From Paenibacillus pabuli (GTDB lineage: Bacteria > Bacillota > Bacilli > Paenibacillales > Paenibacillaceae): a stretch of DNA of 64,000 nt. Shown in pieces: positions 43,565 through 52,638 of this stretch. Every line of letters begins with the position of its first letter. Within the stretch, counting starts at the first letter, position 1. The DNA is taken from contig NZ_CP073714.1 of assembly GCF_023101145.1 (NCBI RefSeq), positions 2,790,001 to 2,854,000 on the forward strand, in the 5' to 3' direction. The notes beneath the pieces are model-generated. The model was not told where the DNA came from. It ran no database searches and saw nothing but the letters and a program-made list of their open reading frames with translations. A program made the position numbers and the translations under genes.

Positions 43565-45040
43565 ATGACTTTAATGGAGACAGGACATACAACATGGACA
43601 AAACAATTTATTAATGGCGAATGGGTAGAAGGCTCCGGCGAGAAAACAGTGGAAAATAAAAATCCGTACACGGGAGAGGTTTTTGCAACCTGGAGATCCT
43701 CGAACAAGGAAGATATAGATCAGGCATATGAGGCTGCTCAAAAAAGTTCGGTGGAATGGAAAAAGTCCCTGCCGGCGGTAAAAGAGAGTGTACTCCGCAA
43801 AGTTTCGGCTCTAATGGCAGAGCGCAAAGAGGAAATTATAAAATTGCTGATTACGGAATCCGGGAGCACGCGCATCAAGGCGGAGGCGGAGTTTGCTTCT
43901 GCGAAACGGATTGTGGATGAAGCAGCTTCTTTCCCTTATCGGATGAAGGGAGAGATATTACCCTCGAATACACCAGGGAAAGAGAATCGTGTTGTGCGTG
44001 AGCCCAAGGGAATTATCGGTGTCATCGGCCCTTGGAATTTTCCTTTGCACCTGTGTTTGCGTTCCGTAGCCCCAGCTATTGCTTTGGGTAATGGAGTTGT
44101 TATTAAGCCTGCGTCCGACACACCAATTACGGCGGGCTGGCTTATTGCTGAACTGTTTGAGCAGGCTGGATTGCCTAAAGGCGTACTGAACGTGGTTGCT
44201 GGAAGCGGGAGTGAAATTGGAGATTATTTTGTAGCACATCCGGTACCCAAAGTCATTTCCTTTACAGGCTCCACGGGGGTGGGGCAGGGCATCGGCAAAC
44301 TGGCGGGTGAGCATTTGAAAGAAACGGCACTTGAACTTGGCGGCAACAATGCGATGGTAGTCCTGGAAGATGCGGACGTTGAACGTGCCGCGGAGTCTGC
44401 GGTGTTTGGCAAGTTTCTGCATCAGGGACAGATCTGTATGGCACTCAATCGAATTATTGTGCATGCTGATATTTACGACAAGTTTGTGGAGTCCTTTGTC
44501 ACCAAGACGAAAAAAATTCAGGCTGGCGATCCTTCGGATGCCCAAACGCTGGTGGGTCCGCTCATTCGTGAAAAGGAAGTGGAACGCCTGCTGGACTTGA
44601 TTAAGGGAGCCGAGGCAGAAGGAGCAACATTGCTGTTGGGCGGCACCAGCAAAGGCAGTGTGCTGGAGCCCACCGTACTCGCAGATGTGAAACAGGATCA
44701 GCATATTGTGCAACAGGAACTGTTTGGACCTGTTGCGGTAATTATGAAAGCGCAGGATGAGCAGGAGGCCGTGCGATTGGCTAACGATACGCCTTATGGT
44801 TTAAGCGGCTCTCTATTCACCGGAAATCTGGAAAGAGGGTATCAAGTTGCCCAGCAGATTGAATCGGGCATGGTGCATGTAAACGATCAATCTGTGAACG
44901 ATGAGGCTCATGTGATGTTTGGTGGTGAAAAATCATCGGGGGTTGGCCGTTTCGGTGGCGATTGGGCTATTGAGAAGTTCACGCGGACTCGCTGGATCAG
45001 CATTCAGCATCAATATCGGGACTACCCAGGAGTCCAATAG
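43565..45040 (+). CDS. NAD(P)-dependent aldehyde dehydrogenase (YfmT-like)
   Basis: A 491-aa ALDH superfamily enzyme. The P-W-N-F-P motif near 156, the general base E257 (E-L-G-G) and nucleophile C291 (G-Q-I-C-M) are intact. The sequence resembles benzaldehyde/vanillin dehydrogenases of the YfmT group, which oxidise aromatic aldehydes. GGGAGGCG lies nine bases before the ATG; a TTG at 43547 is less likely. Monocistronic, closed by a terminator. Confidence 0.88.
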   Translation: MTLMETGHTTWTKQFINGEWVEGSGEKTVENKNPYTGEVFATWRSSNKEDIDQAYEAAQKSSVEWKKSLPAVKESVLRKVSALMAERKEEIIKLLITESGSTRIKAEAEFASAKRIVDEAASFPYRMKGEILPSNTPGKENRVVREPKGIIGVIGPWNFPLHLCLRSVAPAIALGNGVVIKPASDTPITAGWLIAELFEQAGLPKGVLNVVAGSGSEIGDYFVAHPVPKVISFTGSTGVGQGIGKLAGEHLKETALELGGNNAMVVLEDADVERAAESAVFGKFLHQGQICMALNRIIVHADIYDKFVESFVTKTKKIQAGDPSDAQTLVGPLIREKEVERLLDLIKGAEAEGATLLLGGTSKGSVLEPTVLADVKQDQHIVQQELFGPVAVIMKAQDEQEAVRLANDTPYGLSGSLFTGNLERGYQVAQQIESGMVHVNDQSVNDEAHVMFGGEKSSGVGRFGGDWAIEKFTRTRWISIQHQYRDYPGVQ

Positions 45041-45123
45041 TTCGACAGTTCACGTGAGTATGGAATTATTTATGTTTAATATCTGATACAGTTCGGGAAA
45101 GAGTGACAAAGATTGCGCAGAAT

Positions 45124-45152
45124 CCGCCTCAAGCTTGATGGGGCGGTCTTTT
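45124..45152 (+). terminator. Terminator after the aldehyde dehydrogenase gene
   Basis: CCGCC / GGCGG stem enclosing TCAAGCTTGA, followed by a T-rich tail. Confidence 0.7.
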
Positions 45153-45191
45153 GCATTTTTTTTATGCATGAAAAATAAGTGAGGAATTGAT

Positions 45192-45272
45192 GTGAAAAAG
45201 TTGTTTGGCGCACTTGGAATCTGGTTATTTATGGATACACGGGCAGAACAGATCCGTAAATCCAATTGGTAA
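45192..45272 (+). CDS. Putative 26-aa hydrophobic peptide
   Basis: GTG with GAGGAATTGAT upstream opens MKKLFGALGIWLFMDT... ending S-N-W-stop. The N-terminal half is hydrophobic and the C-terminal half basic. It is followed 15 bases later by a second small ORF with its own ribosome site, so the two may form a bicistronic unit. Function unknown. Confidence 0.45.
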   Translation: MKKLFGALGIWLFMDTRAEQIRKSNW

Positions 45273-45287
45273 AGGGGCCTGAACTTC

Positions 45288-45440
45288 ATGTCCATTGACC
45301 GTTTCATTCTGAGAAAGCTGAATACTTGTCAGGAAGAAAATACACGTGATAATTTGGTTCGATTGTTTGTCATTCGAATCCAAAAGGCCGAGATGGAAGA
45401 GGAACACGAAACCGCCTATGTTGTCGGTAGATTGCATTAG
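45288..45440 (+). CDS. Putative 50-aa charged protein
   Basis: ATG with AAGGGGCCTG at acceptable spacing opens a 50-codon frame, M-S-I-D-R-F-I-L-R-K-L-N ... V-V-G-R-L-H. It is rich in charged residues and predicted helical. It follows the 26-aa ORF and is closed by a perfect hairpin terminator. No family is recognised. Confidence 0.45.
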   Translation: MSIDRFILRKLNTCQEENTRDNLVRLFVIRIQKAEMEEEHETAYVVGRLH

Positions 45441-45471
45441 AAATAGATAAATGAGATTCGGTGCATATAAA

Positions 45472-45507
45472 AAGGAAGCTTGTCCTTAATGGCAAGCTTC
45501 CTTTTCC
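45472..45507. terminator. Bidirectional terminator
   Basis: AAGGAAGCTTG / CAAGCTTCCTT stem with T-rich tails in both directions, between the small ORFs and the minus-strand gene. Confidence 0.8.
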
Positions 45508-45566
45508 TTATGTTCGCGAATGAATGAATTCGCAGTCTCCAGGTTGAATTAAACAACGGACTCATC

Positions 45567-45806
45567 TTAATAAAGCGATAAGGCGAGAGAGTCATTTTCG
45601 CTACGGCTGTGAAGAATGGCTTCACCACCGACAATCTCAATACTAATCAATGATTGCAGACATTTCTGTAAAGCGCGTTTACCATTGCTGATCTTATGCT
45701 CAAGGGCACTGCTAAGCAATCGTAGTGTCTTTTGCACAGGCTGTTTGTTTTCTTGATTGAAATATACAGGGATTGATTTGTTTTGAAAAGTTATTAGTGT
45801 TCTCAC
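45567..45806 (-). CDS. Small unknown protein (79 aa)
   Basis: Starts at GTG with GAGGTGATTTCTA upstream on the minus strand. The 79-aa product, M-R-T-L-I-T-F-Q-N-K-S-I-P-V-Y-F, is mixed polar with a Leu-rich middle (L-R-L-L-S-S-A-L-E-H-K-I). No membrane segment or known motif is present. It shares a bidirectional terminator with the tandem small ORFs. Confidence 0.6.
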   Translation of the reverse strand: MRTLITFQNKSIPVYFNQENKQPVQKTLRLLSSALEHKISNGKRALQKCLQSLISIEIVGGEAILHSRSENDSLALSLY

Positions 45807-46228
45807 TAGAAATCACCTCACGAGAGTTATTTCTTACTGGTTATATTAAATTCCAATGCTTAAAATTACCTTAAAATCAGCTTATGAAAACATAAAGGTG
45901 TGCAATGTTTGAAAAGTGTTCACAATTCAATTGCGAGCGAAGCAATAAAGAGTCCCGAAAATCATTATACCGCTACCATTTTTATGGAAGAAAAACGTAT
46001 GGTTTCGCATCCTTGCAATAATTAACGTGACTACTGCCTCGAAAGTTCTGAGTCAAATGGACGATATTTTAATGTATACGTGGGTCATATGTAACGAAAT
46101 TACAGGTTGCACATTGCAAATAGGGTGTTTATGTAAGAAAATAGGGATGGAATACCGTTTCATCTGCTTTTTTTTGATTTAATTTGACACTAGGACAATT
46201 TACATATGAGACCATGGGAGGGATTATT
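45807..46228. other. Gap upstream of the type VII locus
   Basis: About 420 AT-rich bases without a supported ORF. TTGACA at 46184 has only a poorly spaced TATGAG downstream, so the locus promoter is uncertain. No transfer signature such as tRNA or integrase is visible. Confidence 0.5.
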
Positions 46229-46549
46229 TTGATTCTTACCGTGTATACCGGCCGGGAGGAAGGCGATTGGTTTGACATCGAGGTCCCGGATGAATGTACT
46301 ATTGAGCATCTGAAGACATTGCTGGGAGTTCGCATTTTCGGCCAGGCACCGGGAGAGGGCGTTCAGTACGTCCTTGAAGCCAAGTTTCCGGAAGGGTTAT
46401 GGTTCTCACCCCAGAACACACAACAGCTAATGGAAACAGGGCTGCGTCAAGGAAGCTGTGTGCGGGTCCAGCGAGCATTCTCCACTACTTCTGAAGAAGC
46501 GCCTGTGTACGGAAGACGTTCATTGTTTCATCAGGACAGCAACGAATGA
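46229..46549 (+). CDS. EsaB/YukD-like ubiquitin-fold protein
   Basis: A 106-aa protein. The first 85 residues have the beta-grasp pattern of YukD/EsaB (I-L-T-V-Y-T-G, D-I-E-V-P-D-E-C-T-I, then a helix and L-E-A-K-F-P-E-G). EsaB proteins are small cytosolic components of Firmicute type VII secretion. The short C-terminal tail is polar. TTG start with GGGAGGG six bases upstream; an in-frame TTG at 46184 overlaps the TTGACA box. The EssC gene follows 57 bp later. Confidence 0.7.
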   Translation: MILTVYTGREEGDWFDIEVPDECTIEHLKTLLGVRIFGQAPGEGVQYVLEAKFPEGLWFSPQNTQQLMETGLRQGSCVRVQRAFSTTSEEAPVYGRRSLFHQDSNE

Positions 46550-46605
46550 ACGATCTGGACGTATATATTGATTACGGCAAAGAAATATAAGGAGGTCTTC
46601 TCTTC

Positions 46606-49600
46606 GTGAATGTGTTATATCAGCGTTCTCCAAGAATGACACCGGTTCTCAAGGAAGAAAGGCTGGAAATTCTCAGGCCTCCGGCCGAACCAAACAAACC
46701 TACATTTTCGATGATTTCTATTATAATACCGATCATGATGACGATGGTCAGTATCGGATTCTACGTATATATCAACATGACGGGCAAAATGGGCAACCCC
46801 AATTATATGATGTTTCAGATGATGACGGTCATGATGATGCTTACGTCATATACCATTCCGTTTTTTGTGTATCTGAGTAACAAAAAAACGTATCGCAAAA
46901 AAATCGAAGAACGTAAGGCCATGTACCGAGCACAACTGGATAAGCACCGTGAAGAGCTCAAGGAAGCTCAAGCCGAGCAGGTCAAGAGCCTGTACGAGAT
47001 TCATGGTGATCCCAATGTTTGTCTCCAAGTCGTGAAGAATCGCAACAGTTCCTTATGGGAGCGTTCACCGGAAGATGACGATTTCTTGCAGGTCCGGATC
47101 GGTACGGGAGAAATTCCATTCCGAATTAAACTGCAGGTTCCACGAGTGGATGGTTATGAAAAAGATGAATTAATTGAGGCGGCTCATGAACTTGCAGCAG
47201 AATTTGAGACTGTATCCGATGCTTCCATTACACTCCCACTGTTCCAATCAAAAGTGATGGGATTGGTGGGGAATCGGGAGGAAGTGCTTGCTTCCTTGCG
47301 CGTCATCATTTCACAACTCACGGTGCGGCATTCGCCGGATGAATTGAAGATTGCTGCCTTTTATGAAGAAAAGGAAACGAAAGAATGGGACTGGCTGCGC
47401 TGGTTACCCCACATCTGGGATGAAGATCAGGGACAACGCTATATGGCCGACAGGCACAGCGGTGCGCATCAATTGGCGGACAGCTTGTTTTCCGTGTTGA
47501 ACCGAAGGCGCAATAATAAGGAAGATCGCTACAAGAAAACCGTGCAAACGCCATGTTATGTTGTGGTGCTCTCGGATACTCAATTAATAGAAGAAGAACC
47601 GCTGCTTCCCCTTTTACTGGAATCGGCGCAGGAGATCGATGTGTGTACCATCATTCTGGCAAACCGCAAGGAATCATTACCCATGCATTGTCAGTTAATT
47701 ATGGAGGCTTCGAAAGGCAAAGGGGTTTATATCAAAAAAACCGAGGATGCCGACGTGATCAGGCAAACGTACACGCCAGATGTGATCTCCAGAGAGTCTG
47801 CAGAGGCGCTCTCGCGTTATATGTCACCGATTCGTCTGAAGCGTTCATCCGCTTCGGATATACCACAGGTACTCCCGCTGTTCGATATGTTAAGTACATC
47901 ACGAGTAGAGGATCTGGATGTGGTCACACGCTGGAGTCAGACGCGATACCCTGACACACTTCCCGTACCTATGGGCGTGCGAGCTGGCGGCAAAAAAATT
48001 GCGATTAACCTTCATGATAAAATTGAACGTCAGGGTCATGGCCCACATGGTCTGATCGCAGGAACAACCGGTTCAGGCAAAAGTGAGGTCATCCAGTCGA
48101 TCGTGGCCTCTCTGGCTGCCGAGTTTCATCCGCATGATTTGGCCTTTATGTTGATTGACTATAAGGGCGGCGGGATGTCGAATACCTTTGTGGGCTTGCC
48201 TCACGTCGTCGGCACGATCACCAATCTCGATGGGAATTTGATTGAACGGGCCAATATCTCACTTCGGGCCGAACTGGTCAGAAGACAGAAAATATTGAAT
48301 GATGCAGGAAATCTTCAGCACATTGATGAGTATTACAAAATTTTGCGTTCCAGACATGAACAGCCGCTGCCGCACTTGGTTATCATCATTGACGAGTTTG
48401 CTCAATTAAAGCGGGATCAGCCGGAGTTCATGGATGAGTTAATCAGCATAGCGGCCATCGGCCGGACACTGGGTGTACATCTTATACTGGCAACCCAGAA
48501 GCCTGCTGGTGTGGTCGATGATAAAATCTGGAGTAATTCCCGTTTCCGTATCTGTCTTCGCGTTCAAAGCGAAGGGGATAGTCGGGATATGATCAAAATT
48601 CCGAATGCGGCCTGGATCACGAAGCCTGGTCGCGGATATTTCCAGGTTGGTAGTGATGAAGTGTTTGAAGAAATGCAATTCGCCTGGAGTGGTGCGCCTT
48701 ATAACCAGCAGGAGGATACAACAACGGTACTGCCTGTCATGGAAGTTCGTTTGAATGGGAAACGGGAACCACTCTTAACTGGAGAGCGCAGAGCTGTGCT
48801 CAAAGGGGAAGATGTGCCCAAACAGCTTCAGGTATTTATTGACTACGTGGCGGCAGCGGCAGCTGAGGCGGGAATCACCCGATTACCCGGACCCTGGTTA
48901 CCACCCTTGCCTGAGACACTGGAATGGGAAAGCCTTAACGACTGGCAAGAAGAAAATCGGGAGGCATCATTGCTTGACGGTGGTGCAAGTGGTTTGAAAC
49001 CTGTCGTTGGCCTGCTCGATGATCTGCCTAATCAACGACAGCAACCGCTCGCGCTTCCTGTAGATCAGGGACATCTGGTTGTATATGGTATGCCTGGTCT
49101 GGGGAAAACGACGTTTGTGCAAACCTTGTTGATGTCACTTGCCCGTTCTAAACGAACTGAACCTTGGCATGGCTATATTATCGATATGGGCCGGATGATG
49201 AAAGATTTTGCAGGCTTGCCTCAGATCGGTGCAGTAATGATGTCTGAAGAGGAAGATCGGATCAAGCGGTTATTCCGTTACATCCTGAAACAATCTGCAC
49301 AACGCAAGGACATGATCTCGGAAGCCGGGGTTAAGACAATATCAGCCTACCGACGCACTGCCCACGCAGCAGTACCACAAATTGTCGTTGTTATCGATGG
49401 TTATCTTTCTTTCAGAAATGCGTATCCCGAGGAGAATGAACTGCTGGAAACGATCCTTCGTGAAGGCGGCAGTCTGGGTATCACATTTATCCTCACTGCC
49501 AATCGCGTCACAGATGTATTCGAGAAATTCAGAAGCAATATTCCAAATGCAGTTTCGTTTGAATTATCGGACCCTAGCGACTATTATTACGCAGTGGGAC

Positions 49601-50610
49601 GGCCATCCAAAGCACCTAGCCAGCTTCCGCCTGGAAGAGGATTGGTCAAAGGACAAGTTCCTCCCTTGATGTTCCAGGCGGCGTTGCCGTCATCCGGAAC
49701 AGATGAAGGCAAGCGTTCTTCTGCTCTGCGCAGCACAATTGCAGAGATCAGAGAAAGCTGGAACGGAGAAGAAGCGCCGCAGATTGCGCCGCTCCCGGAA
49801 GAGGTTAAGCTCAAAGATGTGCTGATCCGCACAGGAACCTTCGGGCAAGTCGGAGACGTATCTTCCTTAACCGTACCCGTAGGTTTGCTTACCGATGATC
49901 TGGAACCCTTCCAACTGAATCTGCGTGAAGGGCCGCATTTCATGGTTACGAGTCCGATGGAAGGCGGCAAAACGACATTTTTGCTGACCTGGATGTTATC
50001 CCTTGCATATCATACGTCTCCTGAAGACATGCAAATATACACCGTAGATATGCGCTATGGTTCCGGAGGACTGGGGGAAATTAGCAGTTTGCCCCATGTC
50101 AGTGGACATGTGTCCCGCGAAGAACAGCTTGCACCTGTGATCCAACAGTTGTACGATGAAGTTCTAAAAAGAGGCGAGTCAGCCGATGGACCGGAAATTG
50201 TTCTTGTCATTGACGATGCGGATACGCTAGCGAAGCAGCTGAATGATTTTAATGTGAAGGATCAGTTGGGCGCGATCGTTCGTCAAGGCAGGGACCGAGG
50301 CATACATGTGATTTTGTCAGGCGTTCCGGCAGACTTCCCAACCTTCGGTTCGGACTGGGTGAACGATGTGAAAGCTTCCCAGAGCGGATTGTTGTTCGGG
50401 ACTTTAGACCCTAATGATCTCTCGTTCTTCCGTATACCTTATTCGGAATCCGGGGGGAGTTCAACTGGGCTGAAGGTACTGCCTCCGGGTCAAGGTTATT
50501 ATGTAAAACGTAAATATTCCAGGGTTAAAGGTGCAATTCCATGTGATAGCACCTGGAAAATGGCCGATTGGATTTCTGAAATTCGTGACCGATGGCATGT
50601 TGTAGTTTGA
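46606..50610 (+). CDS. essC: EssC-like type VII secretion ATPase (FHA-less)
   Basis: A 1334-aa FtsK/SpoIIIE protein, the motor of type VIIb secretion. Two membrane helices (about 34-56 and 66-89) are followed by three ATPase domains. D1 has Walker A G-T-T-G-S-G-K-S (486-493) and Walker B I-I-I-D-E-F (about 592-598). D2 has G-M-P-G-L-G-K-T (about 828-835) but Asp-Gly in Walker B. D3 has S-P-M-E-G-G-K-T (about 1116-1123) with its first Gly missing and Asp-Asp in Walker B. The FHA domains of YukB/EssC are absent, since only 33 residues precede the first helix. GTG start after AAGGAGG. Confidence 0.88.
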   Translation: MNVLYQRSPRMTPVLKEERLEILRPPAEPNKPTFSMISIIIPIMMTMVSIGFYVYINMTGKMGNPNYMMFQMMTVMMMLTSYTIPFFVYLSNKKTYRKKIEERKAMYRAQLDKHREELKEAQAEQVKSLYEIHGDPNVCLQVVKNRNSSLWERSPEDDDFLQVRIGTGEIPFRIKLQVPRVDGYEKDELIEAAHELAAEFETVSDASITLPLFQSKVMGLVGNREEVLASLRVIISQLTVRHSPDELKIAAFYEEKETKEWDWLRWLPHIWDEDQGQRYMADRHSGAHQLADSLFSVLNRRRNNKEDRYKKTVQTPCYVVVLSDTQLIEEEPLLPLLLESAQEIDVCTIILANRKESLPMHCQLIMEASKGKGVYIKKTEDADVIRQTYTPDVISRESAEALSRYMSPIRLKRSSASDIPQVLPLFDMLSTSRVEDLDVVTRWSQTRYPDTLPVPMGVRAGGKKIAINLHDKIERQGHGPHGLIAGTTGSGKSEVIQSIVASLAAEFHPHDLAFMLIDYKGGGMSNTFVGLPHVVGTITNLDGNLIERANISLRAELVRRQKILNDAGNLQHIDEYYKILRSRHEQPLPHLVIIIDEFAQLKRDQPEFMDELISIAAIGRTLGVHLILATQKPAGVVDDKIWSNSRFRICLRVQSEGDSRDMIKIPNAAWITKPGRGYFQVGSDEVFEEMQFAWSGAPYNQQEDTTTVLPVMEVRLNGKREPLLTGERRAVLKGEDVPKQLQVFIDYVAAAAAEAGITRLPGPWLPPLPETLEWESLNDWQEENREASLLDGGASGLKPVVGLLDDLPNQRQQPLALPVDQGHLVVYGMPGLGKTTFVQTLLMSLARSKRTEPWHGYIIDMGRMMKDFAGLPQIGAVMMSEEEDRIKRLFRYILKQSAQRKDMISEAGVKTISAYRRTAHAAVPQIVVVIDGYLSFRNAYPEENELLETILREGGSLGITFILTANRVTDVFEKFRSNIPNAVSFELSDPSDYYYAVGRPSKAPSQLPPGRGLVKGQVPPLMFQAALPSSGTDEGKRSSALRSTIAEIRESWNGEEAPQIAPLPEEVKLKDVLIRTGTFGQVGDVSSLTVPVGLLTDDLEPFQLNLREGPHFMVTSPMEGGKTTFLLTWMLSLAYHTSPEDMQIYTVDMRYGSGGLGEISSLPHVSGHVSREEQLAPVIQQLYDEVLKRGESADGPEIVLVIDDADTLAKQLNDFNVKDQLGAIVRQGRDRGIHVILSGVPADFPTFGSDWVNDVKASQSGLLFGTLDPNDLSFFRIPYSESGGSSTGLKVLPPGQGYYVKRKYSRVKGAIPCDSTWKMADWISEIRDRWHVVV

Positions 50611-50626
50611 GGGGAGGTGGCTCATA

Positions 50627-51457
50627 ATGTTGACGGTTCATGATTCCAAGCAAAAGGTAGTTACTTTGCAAATAAAAGAGCTTTTTTTCCTGGCCGGTAT
50701 TCTCGGTTCAGACCGCTTGCTTGGCGTGGAAGATCCTTTCCGCGGATATATGGCGGAAGACATTGCTTTGGAGTGGGAGCGTGTGAAAACTTCCCTGCTC
50801 GACAAAGGATATCTGATTCAGGATCAGGACAGTAATGAGCTGATCATGACACCGACCGTTTTCTCCAGGGTAGCCATTGCGGGACTGTCCGACAGGGCTT
50901 GCTGGATTCGCTACACGCACAGCGGCAAGTCGTATGAAAGTTATGTGCACTGCACGGATGAACGTGTCGTTGAAGTATCCCGCGTTGCAGACGAACCGGA
51001 TTCGTTCCGGCTGAGTGATCTGGGAAACGTTCGTGAAGCGATTGATTTTCTGATCCAAAGGATGAATTGGAGTGGGCATTCTCCGGCGGAAAAGCCGGCC
51101 CTGATGTGCTCCAAGAAAAAATTCTATGATGTGATGAATGATCTGAAGAACAAAGAGTTACAGGCAGTGGCTGATGAGTTGGTACAAGAGACGAGCGATC
51201 CCGAAGGGTCACTTGCGCTTGCGCGATGCCTGGTGAACAAGGAATCAGAGGGGGAACTGCGGTTGCTTGTATGGAACGGAGAAGGGTGGAAATCACAATC
51301 TGCGGCTTTCGCTGCGAGTACGGTATCCAACTGGCTGTTTCGCATGAGTACTGCGGCTTCGGATGATTGGCTTGTTGCAGCACTGACGACAAGAGAACAG
51401 TTTCACGAGATGCTGCTGGACTGGCTTAAACAGCCTGCAGGGGAAGAGGAAAGGTGA
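50627..51457 (+). CDS. Unknown protein of the type VII locus, possible EspG-like chaperone
   Basis: A 276-aa soluble protein with two similar-looking halves. L-F-F-L-A-G-I-L-G-S-D-R-L-L-G-V leads into a helix, then C-W-I-R-Y-T-H-S-G-K-S-Y-E-S-Y-V-H-C. That alternation of a helix-rich start and strand-rich core resembles EspG chaperones of mycobacterial ESX systems, but no signature is decisive. GGGGAGGTGG precedes the ATG 16 bp after essC, and the next gene begins seven bases after its stop, so it belongs to the operon. Confidence 0.6.
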   Translation: MLTVHDSKQKVVTLQIKELFFLAGILGSDRLLGVEDPFRGYMAEDIALEWERVKTSLLDKGYLIQDQDSNELIMTPTVFSRVAIAGLSDRACWIRYTHSGKSYESYVHCTDERVVEVSRVADEPDSFRLSDLGNVREAIDFLIQRMNWSGHSPAEKPALMCSKKKFYDVMNDLKNKELQAVADELVQETSDPEGSLALARCLVNKESEGELRLLVWNGEGWKSQSAAFAASTVSNWLFRMSTAASDDWLVAALTTREQFHEMLLDWLKQPAGEEER

Positions 51458-51463
51458 TGGTAA

Positions 51464-52012
51464 ATGCGCATTCGTGTGGAACCGGATGTGCTTCGGGCAC
51501 TGAGCAGGCAGATTCAGTATGCGGCGGAGCAAATACAGCAAAAGATGACAGTATTGGATCAGGCCATTCAATCGCTGGAGTGGGATCTTGAAGCCCGCGC
51601 CGCGATCATGAATGAATGGAATCACAGCAAGCGACTCTGCGAAGCAGCAGTACGTCGTTTTATGGACTTGAGCGTACAGCTGGGACGCAAGGCCTTGTTA
51701 TTCCAGCAGGTAGATATGGAGTATCGTACAGTGTTGAGTCATGTGAACACAGCCTATGGCAATGCGGTCAATATGTTGAATGTTCTTCAGACGGAGCGTA
51801 CAGGCGAGATTATGCCTGCGCATTCGGCCACTGCTGCTGTTGTATCCGATCCATTTTCCGCAGTAGCGGCAGTGTACCGTGTACAGGATGCTGCACCGCC
51901 TGACGGCTCGCCGGCGACCCTGATCCAGGCCATGCAGCCTGAACCTGTGGCGTGGAGATTCACAGATCCCTCCTTCCGTGGGAGAAGAGGAACCGAACCT
52001 GTGGTTTCCTGA
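51464..52012 (+). CDS. WXG100-like helical-hairpin protein with extended tail
   Basis: A 182-aa protein. Residues 1-100 have the two-helix pattern of WXG100 proteins (L-R-A-L-S-R-Q-I-Q-Y-A-A-E-Q-I, then a turn, then V-R-R-F-M-D-L-S-V-Q-L), but the turn reads L-E-W-D rather than W-x-G. The C-terminal 70 residues are Ala/Pro/Ser-rich and probably disordered, ending T-E-P-V-V-S. It may be a secreted partner or a chaperone of EsxA. AAAGGTGATGG precedes the ATG and the gene follows its neighbour by six bases. Confidence 0.65.
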   Translation: MRIRVEPDVLRALSRQIQYAAEQIQQKMTVLDQAIQSLEWDLEARAAIMNEWNHSKRLCEAAVRRFMDLSVQLGRKALLFQQVDMEYRTVLSHVNTAYGNAVNMLNVLQTERTGEIMPAHSATAAVVSDPFSAVAAVYRVQDAAPPDGSPATLIQAMQPEPVAWRFTDPSFRGRRGTEPVVS

Positions 52013-52132
52013 ACTCACGGGGGACAAGGCTGAATAAGCAAGACAGCAGAAAGTGAATTTTTTCATAAATAGGCTGTTAGGGGAAGTTTCGAATGGCAAA
52101 AATGGGGTAAATAGGATTAGGTCCTTCGGCTT

Positions 52133-52161
52133 TTGTCCGATCGATCCTTGTATAGTACAAT
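52133..52161 (+). promoter_or_regulatory. Promoter of esxA
   Basis: TTGTCC, 17-bp spacer, TACAAT, 45 bp before esxA. It allows esxA to be expressed apart from the essC operon. Confidence 0.65.
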
Positions 52162-52206
52162 TTGAACAAGTGAAATTAATTGCACAAACCAAGGAGGAAT
52201 TTACAA

Positions 52207-52482
52207 ATGGCAGGACGTATTTTAGTTACCCCAGAACAGCTTGATCAGGTTTCCAACCAATTTAAACAAAGCGGTGAACAAAGTCAGCAAATCGTTTCTA
52301 CATTGACTCAATCCATCACAAGCATGGAAGGGCAATGGGAAGGTATGACGAAACAACGCTTTTTCCAGGAATTCCAAGAAGCCAGCAAACAAATGCAATC
52401 TTTCGTTCAAACGCTGAATAGCATCAGCGCGGAACTGACGGCTATTGCCAACAAATTCCGTACGGCTGACCAAGCTCGCTAA
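52207..52482 (+). CDS. esxA: WXG100 family secreted protein EsxA
   Basis: A 91-aa WXG100 protein, the hallmark substrate of type VII secretion. Two long helices meet at the W-E-G motif near 47-49 (G-Q-W-E-G-M). The family C-terminal Y-x-x-x-D/E signal appears only loosely (F-R-T-A-D). It probably dimerises and is exported by EssC without a signal peptide. AAGGAGGAA precedes the ATG. It has its own promoter and a terminator, typical of highly expressed Esx genes. Confidence 0.93.
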   Translation: MAGRILVTPEQLDQVSNQFKQSGEQSQQIVSTLTQSITSMEGQWEGMTKQRFFQEFQEASKQMQSFVQTLNSISAELTAIANKFRTADQAR

Positions 52483-52568
52483 TCTGCAATACATAATTCG
52501 GGCATTTCCATATCCGAATATGCCCTGAATCATAAGCAGGAAGCAAGCTGAAGATTTACAACTACAGC

Positions 52569-52604
52569 AAAAACCGGGCGTTTTCACAACACCCGGTTTT
52601 TGTT
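52569..52604 (+). terminator. Terminator after esxA
   Basis: AAAAACCGGG / CCCGGTTTTT stem with a 14-nt loop and T-run. The right side includes the start region of the next gene's leader. Confidence 0.8.
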
Positions 52605-52638
52605 GCACTATGACAGAATGACAGAGAGAGGGATGAGC

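Noticed and set aside
43958..44713. 251-aa minus-strand ORF
   Set aside because: Antisense to the aldehyde dehydrogenase gene, whose catalytic motifs are intact.
46184..46210. TTGACA promoter for the type VII locus
   Set aside because: No -10 element at proper spacing; TATGAG is only 15 bp away. Left as uncertain.
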